The notes below the pieces were generated by a model. It was not told the DNA's origin. It made no database searches and saw only the letters and a program-made list of their open reading frames with translations. Below are positions 21,731 to 28,797 of a stretch of 49,144 nucleotides of DNA, one piece after another. This stretch comes from Clostridia bacterium (GTDB taxonomy: Bacteria > Bacillota > Clostridia > Christensenellales > Aristaeellaceae), in the NCBI GenBank assembly GCA_017527065.1, contig JAFXQO010000081.1, positions 1-49,144 of the forward strand. The letters run 5' to 3'. The position numbers were made by a program, and so were the translations under genes. Positions within the stretch are counted from its first letter, which is position 1, and each line of letters opens with the position of its first letter.

Positions 21731-22903
21731 ATGCCCACGAAAAAGCGCGGCGCGAACGGCGGAGGCACGATCCGCCAGCGGCCAGATGGAACATGGGAGG
21801 CCCGCGTCACCGTCGGCACGAATCCCGGCACGGGCAAGCCAAACCGCAAGAGCATATACGGGAAGACGCAGAAGGAAGTCCGGCAGAAGATGCAGAAGGC
21901 CCTTGTCGCCGTGAATGAGGGCGTCTATTCCGAACAGTCGAAGCTCACGCTCAAAGAGTGGATGAAGACATGGCTCGAAGAATACACCAGCGACGTGAAA
22001 GAAGCCACGCGCATACGCTACCGGCAGGACATGGATAACCACATCCTCCCCGCGCTGGGCGCCGTGAAGCTGTCCGCGCTCACGCCCTCCGCCGTGCAGA
22101 CGTTCTATAACAGCCTCTCGCGTGGTGATAAGCCGCTCTCGGCGAAGTCAATCAAGAATATTCACGGCGTGCTTCACCATGCCCTTAAACAGGCTGTGCG
22201 CCTCGGTTATATGCGCACGAATCCCACGGAGGCATGCACCATTCCGCGCATAGAGAAAGCGCAGATTGAGCCGCTTGACGTGCCGGAAATCAAGGCGCTG
22301 CTGGGCGCGCTGGACGACGATGTGTTCTCCACGATTATTCAGGTGGATTTGTTCACCGGCCTCCGTTCCGGCGAGATTCTGGGCCTGACATGGCCGTGCG
22401 TCGATTTCGAGCGTGGTCTGCTCCGCATCGACAAACAGCTCTACCGGCCCCGGCAAAAGGGCGAGGCTTACCACTTCGCCAGCCTGAAGAACGACAAGCC
22501 GCGCGTGATCCAGCCCGCGCCGTTCGTGCTGCAGCTTCTCAAACAGCGCCGCCTCAAACAGGCGGAGGAACGCATGCGCGCCGGTTCGCTGTGGAATGAC
22601 GGCGGTCTGCCTGATTTGGTTTTCACCAGTGAAACGGGAAAGAATCTCGATTCCGCGACAGTCCTCCGCCATTTGAAGCGCCGCCTTCACGCGGCGGGCA
22701 TGCCGGACAAGCGCTTTCACGATCTGCGCCACACCTTTGCCGTCACGTCGCTGCTGGCGGGCGATGATGTGAAAACCGTGCAGGAAAACCTCGGTCATCA
22801 TACCGCCGCCTTCACGCTTGACCAGTACGGCCATGTCACGGAAACCATGCGCGAGGCGTCCGCGCGGCGCATGCAGGCGTTTGTGGACGGTCTGAAACCG
22901 TGA
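21731..22903 (+). CDS. int: Tyrosine site-specific integrase
   Basis: A 390-residue recombinase that joins the element to the tRNA-Leu site. N-terminal arm-binding domain (about 1-50, GTIRQRPDGTWEARVTVG), SAM-like core-binding domain (about 70-160, LTLKEWMKTWLEEY), catalytic domain from about 175. The active-site residues are Arg212 in FTGLRSGE, the H-x-x-R of HDLRHTFA, His in ENLGHHTAAFT and the nucleophile Tyr in LDQYGH. AGGAGGT precedes the ATG. The stop is 8 nt before the right arm-type repeat and 135 nt before the right core, the usual position next to an attachment site. Confidence 0.96.
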   Translation: MPTKKRGANGGGTIRQRPDGTWEARVTVGTNPGTGKPNRKSIYGKTQKEVRQKMQKALVAVNEGVYSEQSKLTLKEWMKTWLEEYTSDVKEATRIRYRQDMDNHILPALGAVKLSALTPSAVQTFYNSLSRGDKPLSAKSIKNIHGVLHHALKQAVRLGYMRTNPTEACTIPRIEKAQIEPLDVPEIKALLGALDDDVFSTIIQVDLFTGLRSGEILGLTWPCVDFERGLLRIDKQLYRPRQKGEAYHFASLKNDKPRVIQPAPFVLQLLKQRRLKQAEERMRAGSLWNDGGLPDLVFTSETGKNLDSATVLRHLKRRLHAAGMPDKRFHDLRHTFAVTSLLAGDDVKTVQENLGHHTAAFTLDQYGHVTETMREASARRMQAFVDGLKP

Positions 22904-22911
22904 GCATTTTC

Positions 22912-22934
22912 TACCCCTAATTTTACCCCTAACA
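22912..22934 (+). promoter_or_regulatory. Integrase arm-type site, right end
   Basis: Exact 23-bp copy of 13490-13512 with the same two ACCCCTAA units, 8 nt after the integrase stop and 104 bp before the right core. Same orientation as the left copy. Confidence 0.65.
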
Positions 22935-23038
22935 CGTCGGCACCGACAAACACAGCGCAAAACTATGCAACACGAAACCCCTTGAAATTATTGACATTTC
23001 AACACGTGGTAACACGCCGCAAAACGTACCCCGATGAA

Positions 23039-23058
23039 TTCGAGTCCCGCCATCAGCA
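23039..23058 (+). repeat. attR core (20-bp direct repeat, right copy)
   Basis: Exact copy of 13407-13426, 135 bp after the integrase stop. It is not part of a tRNA: no 5' half precedes it and the CCA is replaced by TGG. Confidence 0.92.
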
Positions 23059-23069
23059 TGGAGGAAAAA

Positions 23070-23101
23070 GCCTTGAAATCGTGGGGATTTCGGGGCTTTT
23101 T
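23070..23101 (+). terminator. Second copy of the tRNA-Leu type terminator
   Basis: GCC-TT-GAAATC (23070-23080) pairs with GATTTC-GG-GGC (23086-23096), followed by five T. It has no tRNA in front of it; together with 13439-13470 it shows that similarity at the two ends extends beyond the 20-bp core. Confidence 0.7.
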
Positions 23102-23118
23102 CTATGCTGAAAAAAGGC

Positions 23119-23140
23119 TTTTAACCACAGTTTTGACCAC
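23119..23140 (+). repeat. Doubled ACCACA-type repeat, arm-site-like
   Basis: AACCACAGTTTTGACCACAA: two ACCACA units with a TTTT-containing spacer, at the same relative position as the ACCCCTAA pair at 13490-13512. Probably the arm site of a different integrase (inference). Confidence 0.45.
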
Positions 23141-23159
23141 AATTCGGAAAAAAGGCATG

Positions 23160-23202
23160 AAAAAACGGGCGAAGGCAAAGTCAGTTTCCTGCCGTTCGCC
23201 CG
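23160..23202 (-). terminator. Terminator of the YgiT/DUF4258 operon
   Basis: On the minus strand CGGGCGAA (23202-23195) pairs with TTCGCCCG (23173-23166), extended by an inner GGC/GCC, and a T-run follows. It lies 47 nt past the zinc-finger gene stop. Confidence 0.75.
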
Positions 23203-23248
23203 ATGAAAAGGGCCTGCAAAAGAGCCCCGCGGCGGAGGCTCGGAAACA

Positions 23249-23479
23249 TCAGGCCACGTCTTCCCGGTAATTGACGACCGTCACCTCCGCCATAGCGCTG
23301 CGAACAGCCTTGACGATCTTCTCCAGGTTGGCGGATACCTTGCCGCTGTAGGCAATTTCACCGCACTCGCCGCATTTCATACAGGGCACATGGCGCACGA
23401 CGATGCAGCAGTCGTCGGTATCGGCCACAAAGGTGGTCGTCCCTTCTGTCATTTCGCCCTTGCACTTAAAGCATTTCAT
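23249..23479 (-). CDS. YgiT-type zinc finger protein, probable antitoxin
   Basis: A 76-residue protein with two CxxC pairs: MKCFKCKGEM at the N-terminus and PCMKCGECGEIAYSG in the middle, the YgiT/MqsA-type zinc finger. MqsA is the antitoxin of an mRNA interferase and a DNA-binding regulator; here the C-terminal DNA-binding domain is reduced to a short helix (LEKIVKAVRSAMAEV). It is preceded after 2 nt by a DUF4258 gene, a known pairing. ATG at 23479 has AAGGAAG upstream; the longer frame is not supported. Confidence 0.82.
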   Translation of the reverse strand: MKCFKCKGEMTEGTTTFVADTDDCCIVVRHVPCMKCGECGEIAYSGKVSANLEKIVKAVRSAMAEVTVVNYREDVA

Positions 23480-23481
23480 GC

Positions 23482-23778
23482 TCACACTTCCTTTCGCGTT
23501 TTCAGATCGGCGCTCCACTTTGCCGGGTCAGGGATATAGACTGTGACCAGCCAGAGCCGCCCGTCGCCCAGCCCGGCGACGACATGCAGCCCGTTCCCGA
23601 GCAGCAGGCAGCTTGGGTAAGGATAATCATTCGGGTATTCTTCAATGATCTCGCCGCACAGAATAGCTTGCTTCACCTGCTCTATTTCTATGCCGCGCTC
23701 AATGATTCGTTTCAGGCAGTGCTGCGAAATGACGATGGTTTCATCTTCGCACAGCGTCCGCAATGCCCCGATATTCAT
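23482..23778 (-). CDS. DUF4258 protein, probable toxin
   Basis: A 98-residue protein: VISQHCLKRIIERGIEIEQVKQAILCGEIIEEYPNDYPYPSCLLLGNGLHVVAGLGDGRLWLVTVYIPDPAKW. The H-x-x-x-R-x-x-x-R-G start, the G-E-I-I-E-x-Y-P-x-x-x-P-Y-P segment and the end VTVYxPDPxxW are the DUF4258 pattern, a RelE-like or BrnT-like small family that is repeatedly next to YgiT zinc fingers and thought to be the toxin. Ribonuclease activity is not proven. It overlaps the ribbon-helix-helix gene by 4 nt (ATGA), so three genes form one operon. Confidence 0.8.
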   Translation of the reverse strand: MNIGALRTLCEDETIVISQHCLKRIIERGIEIEQVKQAILCGEIIEEYPNDYPYPSCLLLGNGLHVVAGLGDGRLWLVTVYIPDPAKWSADLKTRKEV

Positions 23779-23993
23779 TCCTCCGCCTCGCTTTCATTCC
23801 GCCGCCACTGTGCCTCTGTAAATCCCATGCCGGCCCGCAGCAGCGCGTTCACCGGCCCGTTGACCGATTCCTTGCGCTGGGCGTGGGCCTTCGTGGCGGC
23901 CTTGCGGCCCTTGGGAATGGTTATAGCAAGGCGGTCATATGCCTTTTCATTGTATCGCTGTTGCACTGCACTGAAAGTCTTTGTTTTTTCCAT
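23775..23993 (-). CDS. Ribbon-helix-helix protein, paralogue of 14885-15121
   Basis: A 72-residue Arc-like protein: YNEKAYDRLAITIPKGRKAATKAHAQRKESVNGPVNALLRAGMGFTEAQWRR. It matches the ribbon-helix-helix protein of the intact element nearly residue for residue in the core (IPKGRKA, ESVNG-VN-LLRA-MG). A Pro in place of Leu in the second helix (NGPVNALL) and a shortened loop (AHAQRKE) may weaken folding. ATG at 23993 has GAAGGAG seven bases upstream. It heads the operon with the DUF4258 and YgiT genes. Confidence 0.78.
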   Translation of the reverse strand: MEKTKTFSAVQQRYNEKAYDRLAITIPKGRKAATKAHAQRKESVNGPVNALLRAGMGFTEAQWRRNESEAEE

Positions 23994-24013
23994 ATTCAAA
24001 CTCCTTCGGATGT

Positions 24014-24061
24014 ATTATATCACAAATCCAATACTGGCACAAATATGTTACTATGTACATA
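24014..24061 (-). promoter_or_regulatory. Promoter and operator of the remnant's operon
   Basis: On the minus strand TTGTGC (24042-24037), a 17-bp spacer and TATAAT (24019-24014). A palindrome TATGTACATA at 24052-24061 lies just upstream of the -35 and shares the TGTACA centre with the operators at 14764-14843. Confidence 0.65.
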
Positions 24062-24103
24062 CTAACCTCAGTATTTTTGTATTTTTTGCCGTCTATACAT
24101 AGT

Positions 24104-24154
24104 TTGAGGGAAGGCGCTGCAGGGAACGCAATGGCCGCCCGGAGGTCAAATGCG
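24104..24154 (-). repeat. 51-bp segment shared with 14694-14744 (inverted copy 2)
   Basis: Read on the minus strand it begins CGCATTTGACCTCCGGGC and ends CCTTCCCTCAA, four mismatches from the other copy. It precedes the promoter of the second ribbon-helix-helix gene by about 60 bp. Confidence 0.85.
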
Positions 24155-24201
24155 CCCGCGATTCATCCCCCCGAGCATTTACAAAAGGAACAAATGGTGG
24201 T

Positions 24202-25779
24202 ATGATAAAAACGATCACGAGAGATCATACCATCTTTCCGCCTGAGGTGATGAACTTGAAGAAGCAAACCAAACCGCTCAATAAGAAGACCGCAACGCCC
24301 GATAAGAAGACCTTACAGCCCGGTCAGAAGGACATACCCCTCGATCAGATTCTCTTCGCCATTCCCGCCGCGCTGTTCATCGTGTCCCCCATCTTCGATA
24401 TATTCATGTTTTTCTTCGCGACGATACTGCATTTGGAATCGTGGGATTCCTACGCCTTCCTCCCCTATTTCCCGACGGTTATCGCGGGGCTGTTCGCCGT
24501 GGCGCTGGTCGTGCGGCTGACCGCCTATAAGGACAAAAATCTCCTCAAAAAAGCGCTTGACAGGACTCAGACCTTCCGTATCCCGCTGATCCTCTTCGCG
24601 GTTTACCTGATCCTGCTGCTCGTCTCCGTCGCCGCCCACGGCTTTGGGGGCTACGCGCTGCGCGGCCATCACTACACCAAGATGAGCGTCTGGATCTACC
24701 TGGCGAACGTGCTGATCTACTTCCTCGCGTCGTCCTTCATCTACGACGGGCGCGTGAAGGAATACCTGGTCAAGGGCTGCGTCGTCATCGCCACGTTCTA
24801 CGCCCTATACGGCATCACCCAGTACGTCTTCAAGCCGTATAACGGCGGCCTGCGGGGAACGTTCCATCACTACAACCATTACGGCTACTATCTCTCCGTC
24901 AGCATATCGCTCACCGCGTCCCTGCTCGTCGAGGCGCTGAGCGGGAAAAAGCGCGGCGGCGAAGGCAAAGACGCCCTCAAGAAGGCGCCGGAATGGATCG
25001 CCTGGTGCGGCATGATGCTTGTCCAGTGCGTCGCCCTGGGGTATTGCGACACGCTCGGCGCGTGGATCGCGGTGCTGTTTTCGAGTATCTTCCTGTTTGT
25101 CGCATGGCTCATCAAAGAGGGGCGCGTCAACTGGCGGGCGCTCGTCCCGCTCGCCCTTTTCCTGGCCACGTCGGTGGCGCTGAATGCGTTTTTCGGCAGC
25201 AATATCTTCGCGTCGATCTCTGAAACCTTTAAAGATATCGAGGAGATCGCCGCGCCGGCCGCCCTCGCCGAGGCTCCTGTCGACGACAGCGCCGCGCTGA
25301 CCGTCCCGACTGATAACGGGGTTGAAGGCATCGTCGAGACCGAAACCGCGGCCGAAATTGCCGGCCAGGATATGCCGCTCGGACCCGGTTCCGGCCGCTG
25401 GACGATCTGGAAGCTCACGGTCAAGAACATCCTCGAAAAGCCCCTGTTCGGCAGCGGCATTGAAGGGCTCCTGGACATCATCACCAGCGAGGGGGCCATA
25501 TCGGGCAGCCCGCACAACGAATACCTCGAATACATGGCCTTCTTCGGCATTCCGGCGGGACTGGCCTACATCGCCGCGTGCTTGTCCGTGTTTATCCACG
25601 CCCTGAAACATAAAAAGGAGCTGAACGCCATGACGCTGGCGTGCCTGACCGGCGGATTCGGCTATCTGGTCAGCGCGTTCTTCGGCGTGTGCTTCTTCTA
25701 TACGGTCTCGTATGTCTTCATTTTCCTCGGCCTGTCCCTTAATTTTGCCGGGAAGGACAGGCCCGCAGCTGAGTCGTAA
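24202..25779 (+). CDS. O-antigen ligase family membrane protein
   Basis: A 525-residue polytopic protein with about 11-12 membrane segments. The C-terminal Wzy_C/O-antigen-ligase part shows the large extracytoplasmic loop (about 345-410, acidic) followed by GSGRWTIWKLTVKNILEKPLFGSGIEGLLD and SPHNEYLEYMAFFGIPAGLAYI, the family signature (H-N-x-Y/L near the start of the next helix). These enzymes transfer or polymerise lipid-linked glycans; the acceptor in this Gram-positive-type cell is unknown. The N-terminus has a short Lys-rich tandem repeat. The start is uncertain: ATG 24202 has weak ribosome binding site spacing, TTG 24256 has GAGGTG at ideal spacing. Confidence 0.8.
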   Translation: MIKTITRDHTIFPPEVMNLKKQTKPLNKKTATPDKKTLQPGQKDIPLDQILFAIPAALFIVSPIFDIFMFFFATILHLESWDSYAFLPYFPTVIAGLFAVALVVRLTAYKDKNLLKKALDRTQTFRIPLILFAVYLILLLVSVAAHGFGGYALRGHHYTKMSVWIYLANVLIYFLASSFIYDGRVKEYLVKGCVVIATFYALYGITQYVFKPYNGGLRGTFHHYNHYGYYLSVSISLTASLLVEALSGKKRGGEGKDALKKAPEWIAWCGMMLVQCVALGYCDTLGAWIAVLFSSIFLFVAWLIKEGRVNWRALVPLALFLATSVALNAFFGSNIFASISETFKDIEEIAAPAALAEAPVDDSAALTVPTDNGVEGIVETETAAEIAGQDMPLGPGSGRWTIWKLTVKNILEKPLFGSGIEGLLDIITSEGAISGSPHNEYLEYMAFFGIPAGLAYIAACLSVFIHALKHKKELNAMTLACLTGGFGYLVSAFFGVCFFYTVSYVFIFLGLSLNFAGKDRPAAES

Positions 25780-25784
25780 CCTTT

Positions 25785-25830
25785 GCCTCCCGCGCATAGA
25801 ATGGCTCCATCAACGCGCGGGAGGCGTTTT
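25785..25830 (+). terminator. Terminator after the ligase gene, containing the next ribosome binding site
   Basis: GCCTCCCGCG (25785-25794) pairs perfectly with CGCGGGAGGC (25816-25825), then GTTTT. The GGGAGG of the right arm is also the only Shine-Dalgarno-like sequence before the carboxypeptidase ATG at 25836. Confidence 0.75.
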
Positions 25831-25835
25831 CCTGA

Positions 25836-26975
25836 ATGAATAGAACCATACTGGCCGCGGCGCTGTCCGCATGGCTCTTTCTCTTCCTCTTCGCCGGCGC
25901 GCTGGCGGAGGACATACATATCGCCGCCCGCGCGGCCGTGCTCATCGACGGTGAGACCGGCCGCGCGCTCTTTGCCCAGAACGCGGACACGCGCTATCCC
26001 ATGGCCTCCACCACCAAGATCATGACGGCGCTGCTGGCGCTGGAACGCTGCGGGCTCGACGAAATTGTCACCGCGTCGAAGAACGCCAGCGGCGTGCCGG
26101 GCACCTCCATCTACCTGGGCGAGGGGGAGCAGCTGACAATGCGCGAGATGCTGCTCGGGCTGATGCTGCGCTCCGGCAACGACGCCGCCGTGGCCATCGC
26201 CGAGCACGTGTCCGGCAGCGTGGAGGCCTTCGCGGACCTGATGAACGCCCGCGCCGCGGCGCTGGGGGCCGACGCCCGCTTCGTGACGCCCAACGGCCTG
26301 GACGCGCCGGGCCACGGGGCCAGCGCCCGGGCCATGGCCCTCATCGCCCGGGAGGCGCTGAAAGACGAGACCTTCCGGGAGATCGTGTCCACCCAGCGGG
26401 CGGTCATCCCCTGGCGGGACAGGGAATACAGCCGCGTGCTGGTGAACAAAAACCGGCTCCTGAAGGAATACGAGGGCGCGACCGGGGTCAAGACCGGCTT
26501 CACCACGCCCGCGGGCCGCTGCCTGGTGTTTTCCGCCCGGCGGGACGGCCTTGAGCTCGTCGGCGTGGTGATGAACTGCGGCGACTGGTTCGGGGAGGCC
26601 AAGCGGCTGCTGGACTGGGGCTTTTCGCGCTACACCCGGGCGGAGGCCCTCCCGGCGGGGCGGGAGAGCGGCCGCGTGCCCGTGGCGGGCGGGGTGAAGG
26701 ACGAGGTGGCCGTGGCCCCGCGGGACAGCCTGGCCGCGGCTCTCTGCGCGGAAGACGACTGGCGCGTGGCCGTCGACCTGGCGCGGGAGGTGAAGGCCCC
26801 GGTGGCGAAGGGCGAAAAGCTGGGCGCGGCGCGCCTCGTGGCGGGCGGGGAAACCATCGCGGAAACCGACCTTCTCGCCTGCGAGGACGTGGCGCGGCTC
26901 GGCCTTTTGGAGGCGCTGCGCCGCGCGGCCTCCCGCTGGCCCGCGCCGTCGTCCTTTGGCAATTATTGGAAATGA
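25836..26975 (+). CDS. D-alanyl-D-alanine carboxypeptidase (DacF/PBP5-like)
   Basis: A 379-residue secreted penicillin-binding protein trimming the terminal D-Ala of peptidoglycan stem peptides. Signal peptide about residues 1-24 (AAALSAWLFLFLFAGALA). Catalytic motifs: STTK (Ser-x-x-Lys) near residue 58, SGN near 112, KTG near 213. The C-terminal region (about 265-355) is the beta-rich PBP5_C domain. The final residues contain no clear membrane-anchoring amphipathic helix. Promoter not identified; a terminator hairpin overlaps its ribosome binding site, so expression may depend on read-through. Confidence 0.92.
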   Translation: MNRTILAAALSAWLFLFLFAGALAEDIHIAARAAVLIDGETGRALFAQNADTRYPMASTTKIMTALLALERCGLDEIVTASKNASGVPGTSIYLGEGEQLTMREMLLGLMLRSGNDAAVAIAEHVSGSVEAFADLMNARAAALGADARFVTPNGLDAPGHGASARAMALIAREALKDETFREIVSTQRAVIPWRDREYSRVLVNKNRLLKEYEGATGVKTGFTTPAGRCLVFSARRDGLELVGVVMNCGDWFGEAKRLLDWGFSRYTRAEALPAGRESGRVPVAGGVKDEVAVAPRDSLAAALCAEDDWRVAVDLAREVKAPVAKGEKLGAARLVAGGETIAETDLLACEDVARLGLLEALRRAASRWPAPSSFGNYWK

Positions 26976-26993
26976 TAAATTAACCGGAATGCC

Positions 26994-27022
26994 TTTCACT
27001 TTTTCACGGAAGAGGTTATAAT
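26994..27022 (+). promoter_or_regulatory. Promoter of the SsuABC-like/ROK operon
   Basis: TTTCAC (26994-26999), 17-bp spacer, TATAAT (27017-27022), about 58 bp before the binding-protein ATG. Confidence 0.7.
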
Positions 27023-27080
27023 AGAAGAGCCATAAGAACGACATTCTGTGGACGAAGCCAAGAGAAAGGAAGTTGATCCC

Positions 27081-28055
27081 ATGTCTATCCGGAAACTGAT
27101 CTCTCTGACGCTAGCCCTCGCCCTCGCGCTGGCTATGCTCACCTGCGCCGCCGCCGAAGAAGCGGCTCCCGTCCGCGTCGCCTCGATGATGGGCCCCACC
27201 TCGATGGGCCTCGTCAAGCTGATGAACGCGAACGACAACGGCGAATCCCAACAGGCCTATGAGTTCACCCTCAGCGGCACCGCCAACGAAATCGTGCCCC
27301 TGCTCACCCGCGGCGAGCTGGACATCGCCATGATCCCCTGCAACCTGGCAAGCGTGCTCTACAACAACACTAAGGGCCAGATCAGGGTCCTGGCCGTCAA
27401 CACGTTGGGCGTTCTCTACGTGCTGGAGAGCGGCGACGAGATCCAGTCTGTCGCCGACCTGGCCGGCAAGACCATTTACTCCACCGGCATGGGCACCACG
27501 CCCGAATTCGCGCTGAACTACATCCTGGCTCAGAACGGCCTCGATCCCGAGAAGGACCTGACCGTGGAGTTCAAGAGCGAGGCCGCCGAGGTGCTGGCCG
27601 CGCTCACCAACGACGCCGCCTCCATCGGCGTGCTGCCCCAGCCCTACGTGACCGCCGCGCTGGCCCAGAACGACAAGCTGCGCGTGGCGCTGAGCTTCAC
27701 CGAGGAATGGGACAAGGTGACGGACGAATCCCGCCTGATCACCGGCGTGGCCGTGGCGCGGGCCGCCTTCGTGGAGGAGAACCCCGAGGCCATCAGCACT
27801 TTCCTGGAGGAGTACGCCGCCTCCGTCGAATACGTGAACGCCAACGTGGACGAGGCCGCCGAATGGATCGCCGAGCTGGGCATCGTGGCCAAGGCCCCGG
27901 TCGCCAAAAAGGCGCTCCCCGCCTGCAACATCGTCTACATCGACGGCGAGGAAATGAAGACCGCGGTGAGCGGGTATCTGGCGGTGCTGTTCGAGCAGAA
28001 CCCCGAATCGGTCGGAGGCAAGCTGCCTGATGAAGCCTTCTATTACATCCCGTAA
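27081..28055 (+). CDS. ABC transporter substrate-binding protein (NMT1/SsuA-like)
   Basis: A 324-residue extracytoplasmic binding protein. Signal peptide at about 1-26 (LISLTLALALALAMLTCAAA); the Cys is preceded by L-T, an atypical lipobox, so lipid anchoring is uncertain. The body VRVASMMGPTSMGLVKLMN...LLTRGELDIAMIPCNLASVLYN...DLAGKTIYSTGMGTTPEFALNYIL is the NMT1/THI5-like fold used for thiamine precursors, taurine, nitrate and other small solutes. Ligand unknown. AAGGAAG precedes the ATG. The stop overlaps the permease start by 26 nt. Confidence 0.88.
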   Translation: MSIRKLISLTLALALALAMLTCAAAEEAAPVRVASMMGPTSMGLVKLMNANDNGESQQAYEFTLSGTANEIVPLLTRGELDIAMIPCNLASVLYNNTKGQIRVLAVNTLGVLYVLESGDEIQSVADLAGKTIYSTGMGTTPEFALNYILAQNGLDPEKDLTVEFKSEAAEVLAALTNDAASIGVLPQPYVTAALAQNDKLRVALSFTEEWDKVTDESRLITGVAVARAAFVEENPEAISTFLEEYAASVEYVNANVDEAAEWIAELGIVAKAPVAKKALPACNIVYIDGEEMKTAVSGYLAVLFEQNPESVGGKLPDEAFYYIP

Positions 28056-28797
28056 AAAGATACTGTTCCGGGCGCTGGCCGTGCTGTTCTGGCTGGGCGT
28101 CTGGCAGATCGCCAGCATGCTGATCGGACAGGAGCTCCTTCTGGTGTCTCCTGTCCGGGCGGCTTCGACGCTGATTGGCCTGATGGCGACGCGCGCCTTC
28201 TGGCAGTCGGTGTTTTCTTCTTTTGGGCATATCCTTGAGGGCTTCGCCCTGGCGACGGCGCTGGGCGCGGCGCTGGCGGCGCTGGCGGCAGCCAGCCGGG
28301 CCGTGCGGGCGCTTCTTCAGCCGCTGATGCACGCCGTGAAGGCCACGCCGGTGGCCTCCTTCGTGATCCTGGCGCTGGTGTTCATCCGCTCGGCGCGTTT
28401 GTCCGTATTCATTTCATTCCTGATGGTGCTGCCCATCATGTACACAAACATACTGGCCGGCATCGACGCGGCGGACCGCCGGCTCCTCGAGATGGCGCGC
28501 GTGTTCCGCATCGGCCCGCTGAGGACGGCGCGTAGCGTCTACCTGAGCGCGGCGTACCCCCATTTCCTGTCGGCCTGCACGCTGTCGCTGGGCATGTGCT
28601 GGAAGGCGGGCGTGGCCGCCGAGGTGATCGGCTACCCGCGGCACTCCATCGGCGAGGCGCTGTACCTGGCCAAGCTGAACTTCGACACGCCGGACATCTT
28701 CGCCTGGACGCTGGCCGTGATCCTGCTGAGCGTGGGCTTTGAAAAGCTCATCCTCTTCCTCACGCGGCGGCTGGGCCGCGCGCTGGGAGGTGAATAA
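28030..28797 (+). CDS. ABC transporter permease (SsuC/TauC family)
   Basis: A 255-residue membrane protein with about six segments. The BPD-type EAA-like loop is in NILAGIDAADRRLLEMARVFRIGPLRTARSVYLSAAYPHFLSA, the ATPase contact. It forms the channel for the binding protein encoded just before it. Start at the ATG inside the end of the binding-protein gene, read in another frame; the stop abuts the ATPase start (TAA then ATG). Confidence 0.9.
   Translation: MKPSITSRKKILFRALAVLFWLGVWQIASMLIGQELLLVSPVRAASTLIGLMATRAFWQSVFSSFGHILEGFALATALGAALAALAAASRAVRALLQPLMHAVKATPVASFVILALVFIRSARLSVFISFLMVLPIMYTNILAGIDAADRRLLEMARVFRIGPLRTARSVYLSAAYPHFLSACTLSLGMCWKAGVAAEVIGYPRHSIGEALYLAKLNFDTPDIFAWTLAVILLSVGFEKLILFLTRRLGRALGGE

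Larger units (their letters stand above)
13407..23058. mobile_element. 9.65-kb satellite-like integrated element at tRNA-Leu
   Basis: Bounded by exact 20-bp direct repeats of the tRNA 3' end (13407-13426 and 23039-23058). Content: a plus-strand repressor and tyrosine integrase at the right end; a divergent minus-strand series of excisionase-like, replication, Hjc-like nuclease, YqaJ exonuclease, Cys-rich, sigma, TerS-like and unknown genes; a ribbon-helix-helix/MazF-type pair; three small unknown genes. No virion, lysis, large-terminase or conjugation gene is present. The divergent int-repressor versus xis-replication layout and the size fit phage satellites of the PICI type; a degraded prophage is the alternative. 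Confidence 0.85.
23039..24154. mobile_element. Remnant end of a second, related element
   Basis: Beyond the right core this stretch repeats the architecture of the left end of the intact element: tRNA-3'-end core, a copy of the terminator (23070-23101), a doubled short repeat (23119-23140), then minus-strand small genes, a ribbon-helix-helix gene and the shared 51-bp segment at 24104-24154. No integrase or replication gene is left. Boundaries on the right are inferred from the end of the shared segment. Confidence 0.55.

Noticed and set aside
23039-23058. A second tRNA-Leu
   Set aside because: Only the T-loop-to-discriminator portion is present; no D arm, anticodon or CCA.
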